The notes beneath the pieces were generated by a model. It made no database searches and had not been told where the DNA came from. It saw nothing but the letters and a program-made list of their open reading frames with translations. Of a DNA stretch of 64,000 nucleotides, positions 25,867 to 32,991 are shown piece after piece. The position numbers and the translations under genes are program-made. Where the stretch lies: contig JAKSLX010000002.1 in assembly GCA_024400915.1 (NCBI GenBank), positions 186,001-250,000 of the forward strand, written 5' to 3'. Each line of letters opens with the position of its first letter. The stretch's first letter is position 1. This DNA comes from Treponema sp. (GTDB taxonomy: Bacteria; Spirochaetota; Spirochaetia; Treponematales; Treponemataceae).

Positions 25867-27393
25867 TTACGCCTGATGTCCTCCAATCTGACGGTTTCTT
25901 GTCATTGTCATGGCAGATTCCTGAAGGCTCAGGCCCCTTACAAGGGTATTCTTTCCGTATTTGTCTTTCATTGAAAGTACGGCCGCCTGAATTTTCCTGG
26001 CCTTGTCGTTTTCAAGTTTTTCGTTTTCCCTGCATTTCCGTTCATCGTCAGAATCAAAAAGGCTTGGAGTCCACCAGCTGTCTTTATTTGAGTAATCTTC
26101 TTCCGTTGTGATTTCCGAAGCTACAAGGAAGAGGCGCCTTATCGAAAACTTTGGGTTTGTTATGGCGCGGTACATTCTTTCGAAAGAATCGCAGATAGTG
26201 TCAATGTTCTGAGTAAAGGATTTGAAATTCATTCTTCCTTGTACCGGTGAAGGCTGCAGTCTTCCGTAGCCGTCCTTGCAAAGGTTTATTTCATTTATTT
26301 CATCCCGTGTCATGAACCTTATTTGCTCTGCATTCTCGATGTCATATCCGATGTATAGACAAATCTGTTTTACAAGCAGTTTTTTCTGGACCAGATCCAG
26401 AGAAAGAAGTTCTGCCATTTCCCTTACGATTATGATTCCTTCTTCATATTCATAGGCTCTTGGAAGAACCTGCCCGTTTGTAAGGCTGTGATTTTGAGGT
26501 TTGTAATCCTTTATCTGCTTTATGGTGCAGGGCTCGTATCCCCAGGCGTGATCAATCAGAAGTTCCGCGTTGATGCCGAATTCCTTGTACAGAAGATTTT
26601 CGTTGATAAAATCATTCTGCTTGCCAATGGAACAGCGGGCAATGTCCCCCAGCGTATGGATTCCGTATTTTGCAAGGCGGTTTGCGGTTCCTGCTCCGAT
26701 TCTCCATATGTCGGTAATGGGCTGGTGTGGCCAAAGTTTCTTTCTGAATTCAATTTCATCCAGTTCCGCTATGCGGACTCCCTTTCTGTCCGGTGCAAGT
26801 TTTTTTGCAACAACATCCATGGCAACCTTTGCTATGAAAAGGTTTGGACCGATTCCTGCTGTAGCCGTAATGCCCGTGGCATCATAGACTTCATGAATCA
26901 TCTTTACCGTAAGTTCGTGTGCTGTCATTCCGTAGAGCTTGAGGTATGGTGTTGCATCGATGAAAACTTCGTCAATGGAATAGACGTGGATGTCTTCCGG
27001 GGCTATGTATTTTAGGTATATGCCATAAATCCTGCTGGAATATTCTATGTATAAAGCCATCCTCGGCTTTGCTATCACATAGTCTATTTCATAATCCCCG
27101 CAGTCATTGAGCACATCTGCAAGGTAGGATTTTGCAAAGAATTTTTTTGAAGGGAGTTTCATTCTCCGTTCATTGTTGGCCTGATCTATTTTCTGCTTTG
27201 CCTCAAAAAGTCTTGGACGGCCAGGAACTCCAAAAGCTTTGAGGGAAGGGGAAACTGCAAGACATATTGTCTTTTCGCTGCGGTCCGGATCTGCCACAAG
27301 AAGATTTGTCTTCAGTGGGTTCATTCCCCGTTCAACGCATTCTACGGAGGCGTAAAAGGATTTCAAGTCTATTGCGATGTAGGTTCTGTCCAT
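25867..27393 (-). CDS. Y-family DNA polymerase (UmuC/DinB type)
   Basis: A translesion polymerase of 508 residues. The palm motifs are visible: first catalytic Asp in YIAIDLKSFYASVEC and the Asp-Glu pair in VYSIDEVFIDATPYL. The helix-hairpin-helix thumb region follows (ITDIWRIGAGTANRLAKYGI) with the little-finger domain after it. The length and the C-terminal extension (WWTPSLFDSDDERK) match the Gram-positive UvrX/YqjW-like group, which pairs with YolD-like proteins. The stop is 7 bases from the convergent HD-GYP stop. The promoter region carries three 14-bp direct repeats. Lesion-induced expression is likely but the controlling repressor is not seen. Confidence 0.9.
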   Translation of the reverse strand: MDRTYIAIDLKSFYASVECVERGMNPLKTNLLVADPDRSEKTICLAVSPSLKAFGVPGRPRLFEAKQKIDQANNERRMKLPSKKFFAKSYLADVLNDCGDYEIDYVIAKPRMALYIEYSSRIYGIYLKYIAPEDIHVYSIDEVFIDATPYLKLYGMTAHELTVKMIHEVYDATGITATAGIGPNLFIAKVAMDVVAKKLAPDRKGVRIAELDEIEFRKKLWPHQPITDIWRIGAGTANRLAKYGIHTLGDIARCSIGKQNDFINENLLYKEFGINAELLIDHAWGYEPCTIKQIKDYKPQNHSLTNGQVLPRAYEYEEGIIIVREMAELLSLDLVQKKLLVKQICLYIGYDIENAEQIRFMTRDEINEINLCKDGYGRLQPSPVQGRMNFKSFTQNIDTICDSFERMYRAITNPKFSIRRLFLVASEITTEEDYSNKDSWWTPSLFDSDDERKCRENEKLENDKARKIQAAVLSMKDKYGKNTLVRGLSLQESAMTMTRNRQIGGHQA

Positions 27394-27410
27394 GCTGCTT
27401 TACCCGTTAT

Positions 27411-27452
27411 AAGTATACTGTATTTTGTATACTGTATCTAGTATACTATATG
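27411..27452 (-). promoter_or_regulatory. Three 14-bp direct repeats upstream of the polymerase gene
   Basis: AAGTATACTGTATT, TTGTATACTGTATC and TAGTATACTATATG stand head to tail with a period of exactly 14 bp, ending 18 bases from the polymerase start codon. GTATACT is common to all. They overlap any possible -10 box (TATACT on both strands), so they look like an operator array, perhaps for a damage-responsive repressor. Confidence 0.65.
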
Positions 27453-27502
27453 GCAGGTATCAGTTTTTGATAGAGGGTGAGTTTTTGAGCGGTATATTCG
27501 TG

Positions 27503-27521
27503 ACAGTGGGGACAGACCCCT
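27503..27521 (+). repeat. Dispersed palindromic repeat, copy 5
   Basis: ACAGTGGGGACAGACCCCT, intergenic chromosomal DNA just outside the left end of the prophage; one base differs from copy 4. Confidence 0.65.
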
Positions 27522-27540
27522 ATGACTTGGTCGAGAAGCA

Positions 27541-27572
27541 AAAAAAAAGGCACCAGTTTTACAACCAGTGCC
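27541..27572 (-). terminator. Original tRNA-Lys terminator, displaced
   Basis: On the minus strand GGCACTGGTT pairs with AACTGGTGCC (two G-T pairs) and runs into eight T. It is the host terminator left behind with the displaced 3' fragment of tRNA-Lys. Confidence 0.8.
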
Positions 27573-27621
27573 TTATGTGAGCTATTGCAGACTCGAACTG
27601 CAGACAGCCGCCTTAAAAGGG
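27568..27621. repeat. Left attachment-site repeat (attL) with tRNA-Lys 3' fragment
   Basis: 54 bases identical to 62553-62606. Bases 27578-27621 are the last 44 nt of tRNA-Lys (T arm, variable region, anticodon loop and 3' anticodon stem). Homology stops two bases beyond the anticodon loop, a usual crossover place for tyrosine integrases. Confidence 0.93.
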
Positions 27622-27658
27622 TAAGGAATATTGACTTGTCGTCACGATTATTTTTTAT

Positions 27659-27754
27659 AAGTTAATTATAGTTCTACAACTATGCTTACATTCTAGTATC
27701 TTTCGAATTCGGTGTCAAATAATTACTTTTCACTGTTTTAAGTTAATTATAGTT
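27659..27754 (+). repeat. AAGTTAATTATAGTT direct repeat pair
   Basis: AAGTTAATTATAGTT at 27659-27673 and again at 27740-27754, 81 bp apart, within 140 bp of attL. Candidate arm-type sites for integrase or excisionase. Confidence 0.55.
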
Positions 27755-27777
27755 TTTCTTTACTCTTTGCTATACTC
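27755..27777 (+). repeat. End repeat shared by both prophage ends, left copy
   Basis: A 23-base sequence beginning TTTCTTTACTCTTTGC, found again at 62404-62426 in the same orientation; an extra 11-base partial copy, TTTCTTTACTC, stands at 62380-62390. Confidence 0.65.
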
Positions 27778-28098
27778 CTTGCATCACACATCACCGCCCT
27801 GGAAAAGCGTTCGTTCCACGCCACGCATCCGCGTAGCGTTCCCTCTCTATATGCCCTGTAAAAATGACATTTCATTAGACCGCAATGTTCAGTCCAAAAA
27901 GAAAAACAAGACCGCACAATAATGGTCGCAAGCGCCCAGCATTGTGGTCTAGAAAAAACATCAGCTTATGTTGCTAACCTGAGCAATACCCAAACCGCAG
28001 TTCCTCTTTCAACCTCAGCTTCATTTGCTTGCCACCGCACAAAAGCTAGCTGTAGAAAAACAGGCATGCAAACAGAAGATGTCGCTTTTACCCTTTGC

Positions 28099-28187
28099 CC
28101 ATAACGAGTATTCTGTTCACCTTCGCTGCGCTACGGCACAGTCGCTCCCATCGTGGTCGCTCCTTAAACAGAATACGCGTTATAGGC
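28099..28187. repeat. attC-like imperfect inverted repeat
   Basis: ATAACGAGTATTCTGTT (28101-28117) pairs with AACAGAATACGCGTTAT (28167-28183) with one mismatch. The 49-base centre contains CTTCGCTGCGCTACGG. Outer ends AAC...GTT, the internal mismatch and a total of about 88 bases resemble an integron cassette recombination site, but the GTTRRRY box is imperfect (GTTATAG). Confidence 0.45.
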
Positions 28188-28550
28188 ATTGCCGCGTCCA
28201 TGCGGCACACAGGGTAACGCTCAGTTTCTGTTGCTAAAGTTCACATCATCAAAAATCTCTTTTGTGCTGCCTTGTGTAGAAAGTCATCGTGAACTGCCGT
28301 CCTGCGTCCATGCAGGCCGTCAGCCGTTCCAACGCCGCTACATTTCGTCGCCTCAGCTCCTCAATTCCCGCGTCGTTTCCACTCATCGCTGTTACATAAC
28401 TGGCCGGTTATTCGGGCGGAACTGGAACCTTAAGCCTCCAAGCAAAACAAAAGCCTGTGTAGAAGCCTGAACCTTGTCGGGCCATAATTGCTATCGCAAG
28501 CATGGCCCTCTTGCTAACAGGATTGCTAAACTTTAAGCGTCTCTAGTAAA

Positions 28551-28606
28551 CATCCCGCCGGCTAAAAATGGAATCCTGACGGAATCCATTTTCATCCGGC
28601 GGGATG
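28551..28606. repeat. Long palindrome in prophage left end
   Basis: CATCCCGCCGG at 28551 and CCGGCGGGATG ending at 28606 enclose a second complementary block (AAAATGGA...TCCATTTT). Together they form a hairpin of about 25 bp with small bulges. Confidence 0.7.
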
Positions 28607-28654
28607 AACCTAACTTCTGTTGCTGAACTGATTATTTCAAAAGAACTGATCCTG

Positions 28655-28736
28655 CGAGTTTTCGAAGAAAACTCGGGAAGTAAAATTGCAGCGCAATTTT
28701 ACGGCGGGAGCGCGTGCGTGGGTTTATCCCCACGCA
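28655..28736. repeat. Train of three perfect hairpins
   Basis: CGAGTTTTC-gaa-GAAAACTCG (28655-28675), GTAAAATTGC-agc-GCAATTTTAC (28680-28702) and TGCGTGGG-6 nt-CCCACGCA (28715-28736), the last followed by AAAAA. Stems are 9, 10 and 8 bp with tiny loops; spacing between hairpins is 4 and 12 bases. Confidence 0.75.
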
Positions 28737-29069
28737 AAAATGTTTGTTTTTACAAAATAAATGACAAAGAACAGATACACAAGAACACTAAGAATTTCAT
28801 ATCTTTCTATACTTTTTATAAAATATAGGTATTTTATTTTTTATAAGTGTACTGTAAGCAAAAAAATATGATTATAAGGAAACTATCTTCAACTATTTAT
28901 ATCTTTCATTAAACATAAGTTTCTAAAATAAAGTGCATTTTCAAAAAAATGCGGTTCTTTTACCGTTCCAAAGTTCGCTTATGGGTTCTTTTATTTATCA
29001 GACAGATTTTTCCACAGTGCTTTTCTTGAAGGCTCCGCTTCCTTTAGGGGCACGGGGTGAAAGGTGTAG

Positions 29070-30560
29070 TTAGGAAAAATCGTACAAACCTGGATAATAA
29101 AGATAATGATTACCCCAATAATTATTTAAATAAATAGGAGAATTTTCTGTTGCTTCATAAATTTGATTAAACATATCATGTAATTCATCAATAGAAGCCT
29201 CGGAGTACATGTCTTTAATATTTCTTTCAATTTCTATTTCAGAAATTTTATCAATTAAGTTTTTCCCCTCTTGTATTGTTGTCTTATTAAGGAGTGGAGG
29301 TGGTTCTATTACAGGAGTTGCATTAATTTTTATAATTTTCATAAACTCACAAATGTGATTGTAAAATTCTTGCAATTTTAGTTTTGACAATTCTTCTTCA
29401 CTTTTTTGTTCATATGTTGCTAATGTATTATATAGTTCTTTCTTTAATTCGCTTCTTGAAGGTCTTGTAATATTAATTTCTATTTCCAAGTAATATTCTG
29501 AGATAGCTAAAAATTCAATTAATTCAGTGTCATTGTTGAATACAATTAGTCGTATTTTCTTATAAATTTTTTCTAGGAAATAATGAGAAGAGTTGATTGG
29601 GAAAAGAGCTTTTCTTTCTAGTATTTTTGATAATTCTTTTCGTGCTTCTTGGTTTCCGTTATTTGCGGCTAGAAAGAAAAATTTTTCTGCTGCATATCGA
29701 TTTATAATTCCAGTTTTACCTGTTAGGTAAATCATTGCATAGTCATAAAATCCTAATGTACAATCTTTTAAGCATGAACAGTATAGACTTTTTTTTGCAT
29801 TTTCCCAGTGTTTGAGTTTAATGAACTCTTTGGCCAAATAGTAATATAGAATTCCAAGAAGGGGATTACCGAAGTCTGATAATAGTCTGTAAAAATTGTA
29901 AAATAGATTATAACTATTTTCCTCATCCTCTATATTTTCTACTACATCATGAAAAAACTTGTGAAATAATTTTGCACCATCTTCGTTATAAGTATTATAG
30001 AGACTAGTAGTTACGCTATTAATACGTAAATCCTTATAATGTGAAAATAGTGTATCATTGGAAAACACAAAGCCGCAGTCAATTGCAAAGTTGTCACTGT
30101 TGATTTTTTTTAATGAACTACAATTCTCAAATATATTATTACCAATGTTTTCCAATTCATTAGGAAAAGTACATTGTTCAAGATTTATGCAATTAGAAAA
30201 TGCTTTGTCTTCAATTATTCTTAAAGAGCCAGAGCAGTGTACATAATTAAGTGATGTACATTCTGCAAATGCTTCTTCACAAATTCTTACTAATGATTCA
30301 GGTAGTATAATTCCATAAAGAGCAGAACATTTTTTAAAACTGCCATAAACTATATCTTCAATATCAGTTAAATCAGAAAGATCCAGTGATACTTTTAACT
30401 TACTACTATTACTGTTTAATCTTTTTAAAGATGAGACAATTTTTCCAATGCTAACATTGTCACTATTTTTTACTATGAGATGAGTCGATTCTTTTAAGTC
30501 CAAGAGAACAAATGGTAAGTCATCAAAAGAACAAGTCTTAGTTAAGAGTGATACTTTCAT
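29070..30560 (-). CDS. LRR (BspA-like) protein with Sel1-like repeats, unknown role
   Basis: A 496-residue cytosolic-looking protein. Residues about 70-160 contain leucine-rich repeats of the BspA type: FKKCSALYGIILPESLVRIC, FAECTSLNYVHCSGSLRIIE, FSNCINLEQCTFPNELENIG, FENCSSLKKI. A helical part (about 215-330) has Sel1/TPR-like pairs such as AMIYLTGKTGIINRYAAEKF. The C-terminal part is helical and ends in a Tyr-rich stretch. There is no signal peptide, unlike surface BspA proteins. It is AT-rich and overlaps the start of the next gene upstream (30538) by 23 bases, so it is co-transcribed with it. Its place beside a restriction system suggests an accessory or defence role, but nothing in it proves that. 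Confidence 0.72.
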   Translation of the reverse strand: MKVSLLTKTCSFDDLPFVLLDLKESTHLIVKNSDNVSIGKIVSSLKRLNSNSSKLKVSLDLSDLTDIEDIVYGSFKKCSALYGIILPESLVRICEEAFAECTSLNYVHCSGSLRIIEDKAFSNCINLEQCTFPNELENIGNNIFENCSSLKKINSDNFAIDCGFVFSNDTLFSHYKDLRINSVTTSLYNTYNEDGAKLFHKFFHDVVENIEDEENSYNLFYNFYRLLSDFGNPLLGILYYYLAKEFIKLKHWENAKKSLYCSCLKDCTLGFYDYAMIYLTGKTGIINRYAAEKFFFLAANNGNQEARKELSKILERKALFPINSSHYFLEKIYKKIRLIVFNNDTELIEFLAISEYYLEIEINITRPSRSELKKELYNTLATYEQKSEEELSKLKLQEFYNHICEFMKIIKINATPVIEPPPLLNKTTIQEGKNLIDKISEIEIERNIKDMYSEASIDELHDMFNQIYEATENSPIYLNNYWGNHYLYYPGLYDFS

Positions 30561-30810
30561 TCAATTCTCTCACTTCTTCCGGTGTAGCAAACCTGCACAT
30601 TCCGCTTTTAACCAGGATAAACACCGGTACTTTTGTTTCAACCTCAGAAGAACTTACCTTATAAACAGAATGCCTGTTCCAGTTCTGCAGCTTAATGTAG
30701 CTGTCAAAATGAGGAGCAAAGTCTTTTACACAGGCAAGTTCTTCGTGATCGAATATTGTATATCTCATAGTTACAAAATTAAAAGTTTTATGATTTTTCC
30801 CTATGGGCAA
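30538..30810 (-). CDS. Small hypothetical protein, 90 aa
   Basis: A short protein with no recognised domain: RYTIFDHEELACVKDFAPHF near the start, then a strand-rich middle (YKVSSSEVETKVPVFILVKS). The start is uncertain: a TTG at 30810 sits 11 bases after the stop of the gene upstream and may rely on coupled translation; an internal ATG begins at 30768 without a ribosome site. Overlaps the LRR gene by 23 bases, which favours a real operon of three genes. Confidence 0.5.
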   Translation of the reverse strand: MPIGKNHKTFNFVTMRYTIFDHEELACVKDFAPHFDSYIKLQNWNRHSVYKVSSSEVETKVPVFILVKSGMCRFATPEEVRELNESITLN

Positions 30811-30821
30811 AATCTAAATCA

Positions 30822-31544
30822 CTACTTCTTTGGGTATTCGTGATTAACTGTAACAGTAATATTAATCGGTAAGTTACCAGATTCAATTTCTTCTAATTTA
30901 ATAGAGTTTACTAATTCGACTGGAATTTTTGAAACATCATCAATTTTCAAAATTACAGGTTCCTTAACTATAACATCTCTATCCTTTGTATATGTTATGT
31001 ACGAAAAAAGTGTAGTTATAGCCGTCGTGATTATTGGTGCTATAATTGCAAAAATTGAAATTAATAATGAACGTTTTGCAATCTTTTCTGAACGTTCTTC
31101 CGCAATTTCTGCAGGAGACAAGAAATTATTAGCGATTAATACTTTAAGTTCTGGACCAATATACAACTGTTTTTCTTTATTATCTAAGCAATAATTGTTA
31201 ATTTGTGTAGCTGGTCGAATATTTCCCGTATTTGGCTTTACTAGAAATAGTATTGTTTTCTTTAAATCATCCCCAATTATTTGAATTGAAATATACCCCA
31301 ATTTTTCAAGTTTCTCAAAACAAGCAATTAGTTTACCAATAAAACTAGTAATATCACATTCTTGTTCAACGGTAATGGAATACACATCATCACCATGATT
31401 TATTGCACCTTTTCCAGTTCCGTAATTACAAGAAGGATTTTTAATCATATTCAGCGGATAATGTTCAATAATAAAATCATAGATATTGGACTTGTTATAA
31501 TCAACAAGTTCTGAGATAATTTGTTTTTCAAAATCCGAATACAT
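30822..31544 (-). CDS. Hypothetical protein with one or two membrane helices, 240 aa
   Basis: I do not recognise it. Residues 1-150 are soluble and of mixed structure; a hydrophobic stretch of about 30 residues (SLLISIFAIIAPIITTAITT, near 158-187) is long enough for one helix or a hairpin; a short beta-like tail of 50 residues follows. AAAGGAAG lies 6 bases before the ATG. It is the first gene of the AT-rich three-gene group 30822-29070. A membrane protein next to small soluble partners beside restriction genes is a pattern seen in abortive defence modules, but this is only a suggestion. Confidence 0.62.
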   Translation of the reverse strand: MYSDFEKQIISELVDYNKSNIYDFIIEHYPLNMIKNPSCNYGTGKGAINHGDDVYSITVEQECDITSFIGKLIACFEKLEKLGYISIQIIGDDLKKTILFLVKPNTGNIRPATQINNYCLDNKEKQLYIGPELKVLIANNFLSPAEIAEERSEKIAKRSLLISIFAIIAPIITTAITTLFSYITYTKDRDVIVKEPVILKIDDVSKIPVELVNSIKLEEIESGNLPINITVTVNHEYPKK

Positions 31545-31727
31545 TTTTTTCTTCCTTTAAGTATTCCATGCTCAAGATGGCATTTGCATAGATCATCTTC
31601 GCAAGCAAATGCAAACACCTTGGCCTTAGTTACTTGAATAAATTATAAGATTGCTTGCCCGGCACCCTTTTGTTTGTTTATATCTTCAGGATTTAGTGAT
31701 ACATCAAATAATATTCTTTCTTCAAAT

Positions 31728-32987
31728 TTAATTACTCACCGTCACTTGACCATTCATAAGCAATGGAAGAATTTCATCTCGAAGTTTTTTTGCATTTGAG
31801 ATTTCTTCATTACAGAGAATAATTTTTTTAAAAATTGGATTTATTAGTTTTTCAAAATCATTTGGAATCTTCATATCCTTAGGAACTACAATTTGACTTT
31901 GTTGCAAATGATCCTGTGTAATATGACCCATTGTTGTTTTTCTGGCTTCTGCCATCCTTTTAAATACATTTACATAATCTTGAAGTTGATAAAAATAAAA
32001 TGATTTTGGATAACCATTATTAGATGTTACTTTGAAAATATGCTGATTAAGTCCACCATTTCCATAGCACCATAGCATTACTTCCAATGTCGCAGACCAT
32101 GAAAATAAAACATCTCCATTGTAAACTTTTACAGAATCTGGAATATCTGATTTTACCCACTCTGTATCACTTGTTATTCCATCGTGCATTTCACGAATTT
32201 TTATAACGGGAAGTTTCTTTGTTTCATCAGTTGGTCGAAACTTTTGACATGCAAGACCATTTGTAAAATTTGCTATATCAAGTAAAGTTTTCACTTCCCA
32301 TCCTTCAGGAATTTCTCTTTTGAGGACTTCATTATAGACCATTTTTCCGCCAGAGGTTTTATAAGGTTTTCCTTCTGCGTTTGGAAAGTCGAATTGCAAG
32401 AACCAATAGTCATACAATTCTTTTGCCATTGTTTCCAATTCTTTGTTAATTTTTTTGTTCAATGCAATTTTTGTATCAATGTCAGTAAGAACTTGTGCAA
32501 TGCGTTTTTGCTCTTCTAGAGATTCTGGTAAAAAAACAGAACAATCTTTAATTTTATCAGGAGATGTATGACGTATTTTTGTCTGCTGAGCACCTGCACC
32601 TAATTGATTTTTTACAATCGAAGAAGAAATTAAATAAAACGCAAAATCAGGATTCAGTTTTTCATTACAAATTACCTTTGCAACATCTTGACTTTGAATA
32701 TATAAGTCATCTTCTGGAATTTTTGCCGTACTTCCCAATAAACCAGGAGTCTGTTCTGTCAACGGAGTGATAATATCATCCTTTTTCATTACAAATTGTT
32801 CTGGAACATCTCCCGTGAAAAATAAATTATCTTTGGAAGTATTTAGTTTAAAAGAATTATTCTGATAATCAAAATTACCCAATGTCAAACGGATTAATTC
32901 CCCTTCTGTTGCATAGTATTCACCAGAAAGAGACATTCCACGTTTTACATCACATAACTCACCGAGCTTGTATCTTTTTAATGTCAT
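31728..32987 (-). CDS. hsdS: Type I restriction-modification specificity subunit
   Basis: DNA-recognition subunit, 419 residues, with two target-recognition domains in the usual order. TRD1 (about 5-160) starts KRYKLGELCDVKRGMSLSGE; a conserved spacer helix follows, EEQKRIAQVLTDIDTKIALN; TRD2 (about 225-375) starts EIPEGWEVKTLLDIANFTNG; and a second helix ends the protein. It is the last gene of the hsdR-nuclease-hsdM-hsdS operon, 4 bases after hsdM. The recognition sequence cannot be read from the protein. Confidence 0.93.
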   Translation of the reverse strand: MTLKRYKLGELCDVKRGMSLSGEYYATEGELIRLTLGNFDYQNNSFKLNTSKDNLFFTGDVPEQFVMKKDDIITPLTEQTPGLLGSTAKIPEDDLYIQSQDVAKVICNEKLNPDFAFYLISSSIVKNQLGAGAQQTKIRHTSPDKIKDCSVFLPESLEEQKRIAQVLTDIDTKIALNKKINKELETMAKELYDYWFLQFDFPNAEGKPYKTSGGKMVYNEVLKREIPEGWEVKTLLDIANFTNGLACQKFRPTDETKKLPVIKIREMHDGITSDTEWVKSDIPDSVKVYNGDVLFSWSATLEVMLWCYGNGGLNQHIFKVTSNNGYPKSFYFYQLQDYVNVFKRMAEARKTTMGHITQDHLQQSQIVVPKDMKIPNDFEKLINPIFKKIILCNEEISNAKKLRDEILPLLMNGQVTVSN

Positions 32988-32991
32988 TCAT

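Larger units (their letters stand above)
27622..29069. other. Non-coding, hairpin-rich left end of the prophage
   Basis: About 1.45 kb with no convincing gene; short open frames here lack ribosome sites and run through palindromes. Its GC content (27.8-28.75 kb) is well above that of the AT-rich genes to the right. It holds two pairs of direct repeats near the end, an attC-like inverted repeat (28099-28187), and hairpins at 28479-28508, 28551-28606 and 28655-28736. The last 300 bases before the LRR gene are AT-rich without clear signals. Confidence 0.7.

Noticed and set aside
27411..27452. Plasmid-type replication iterons
   Set aside because: Only three copies, directly in front of a polymerase gene start, with no Rep gene; an operator is simpler.
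27922..28828. Several short open frames in the prophage left end
   Set aside because: They overlap each other, run through hairpins and palindromes, have no ribosome sites and no recognisable protein character.
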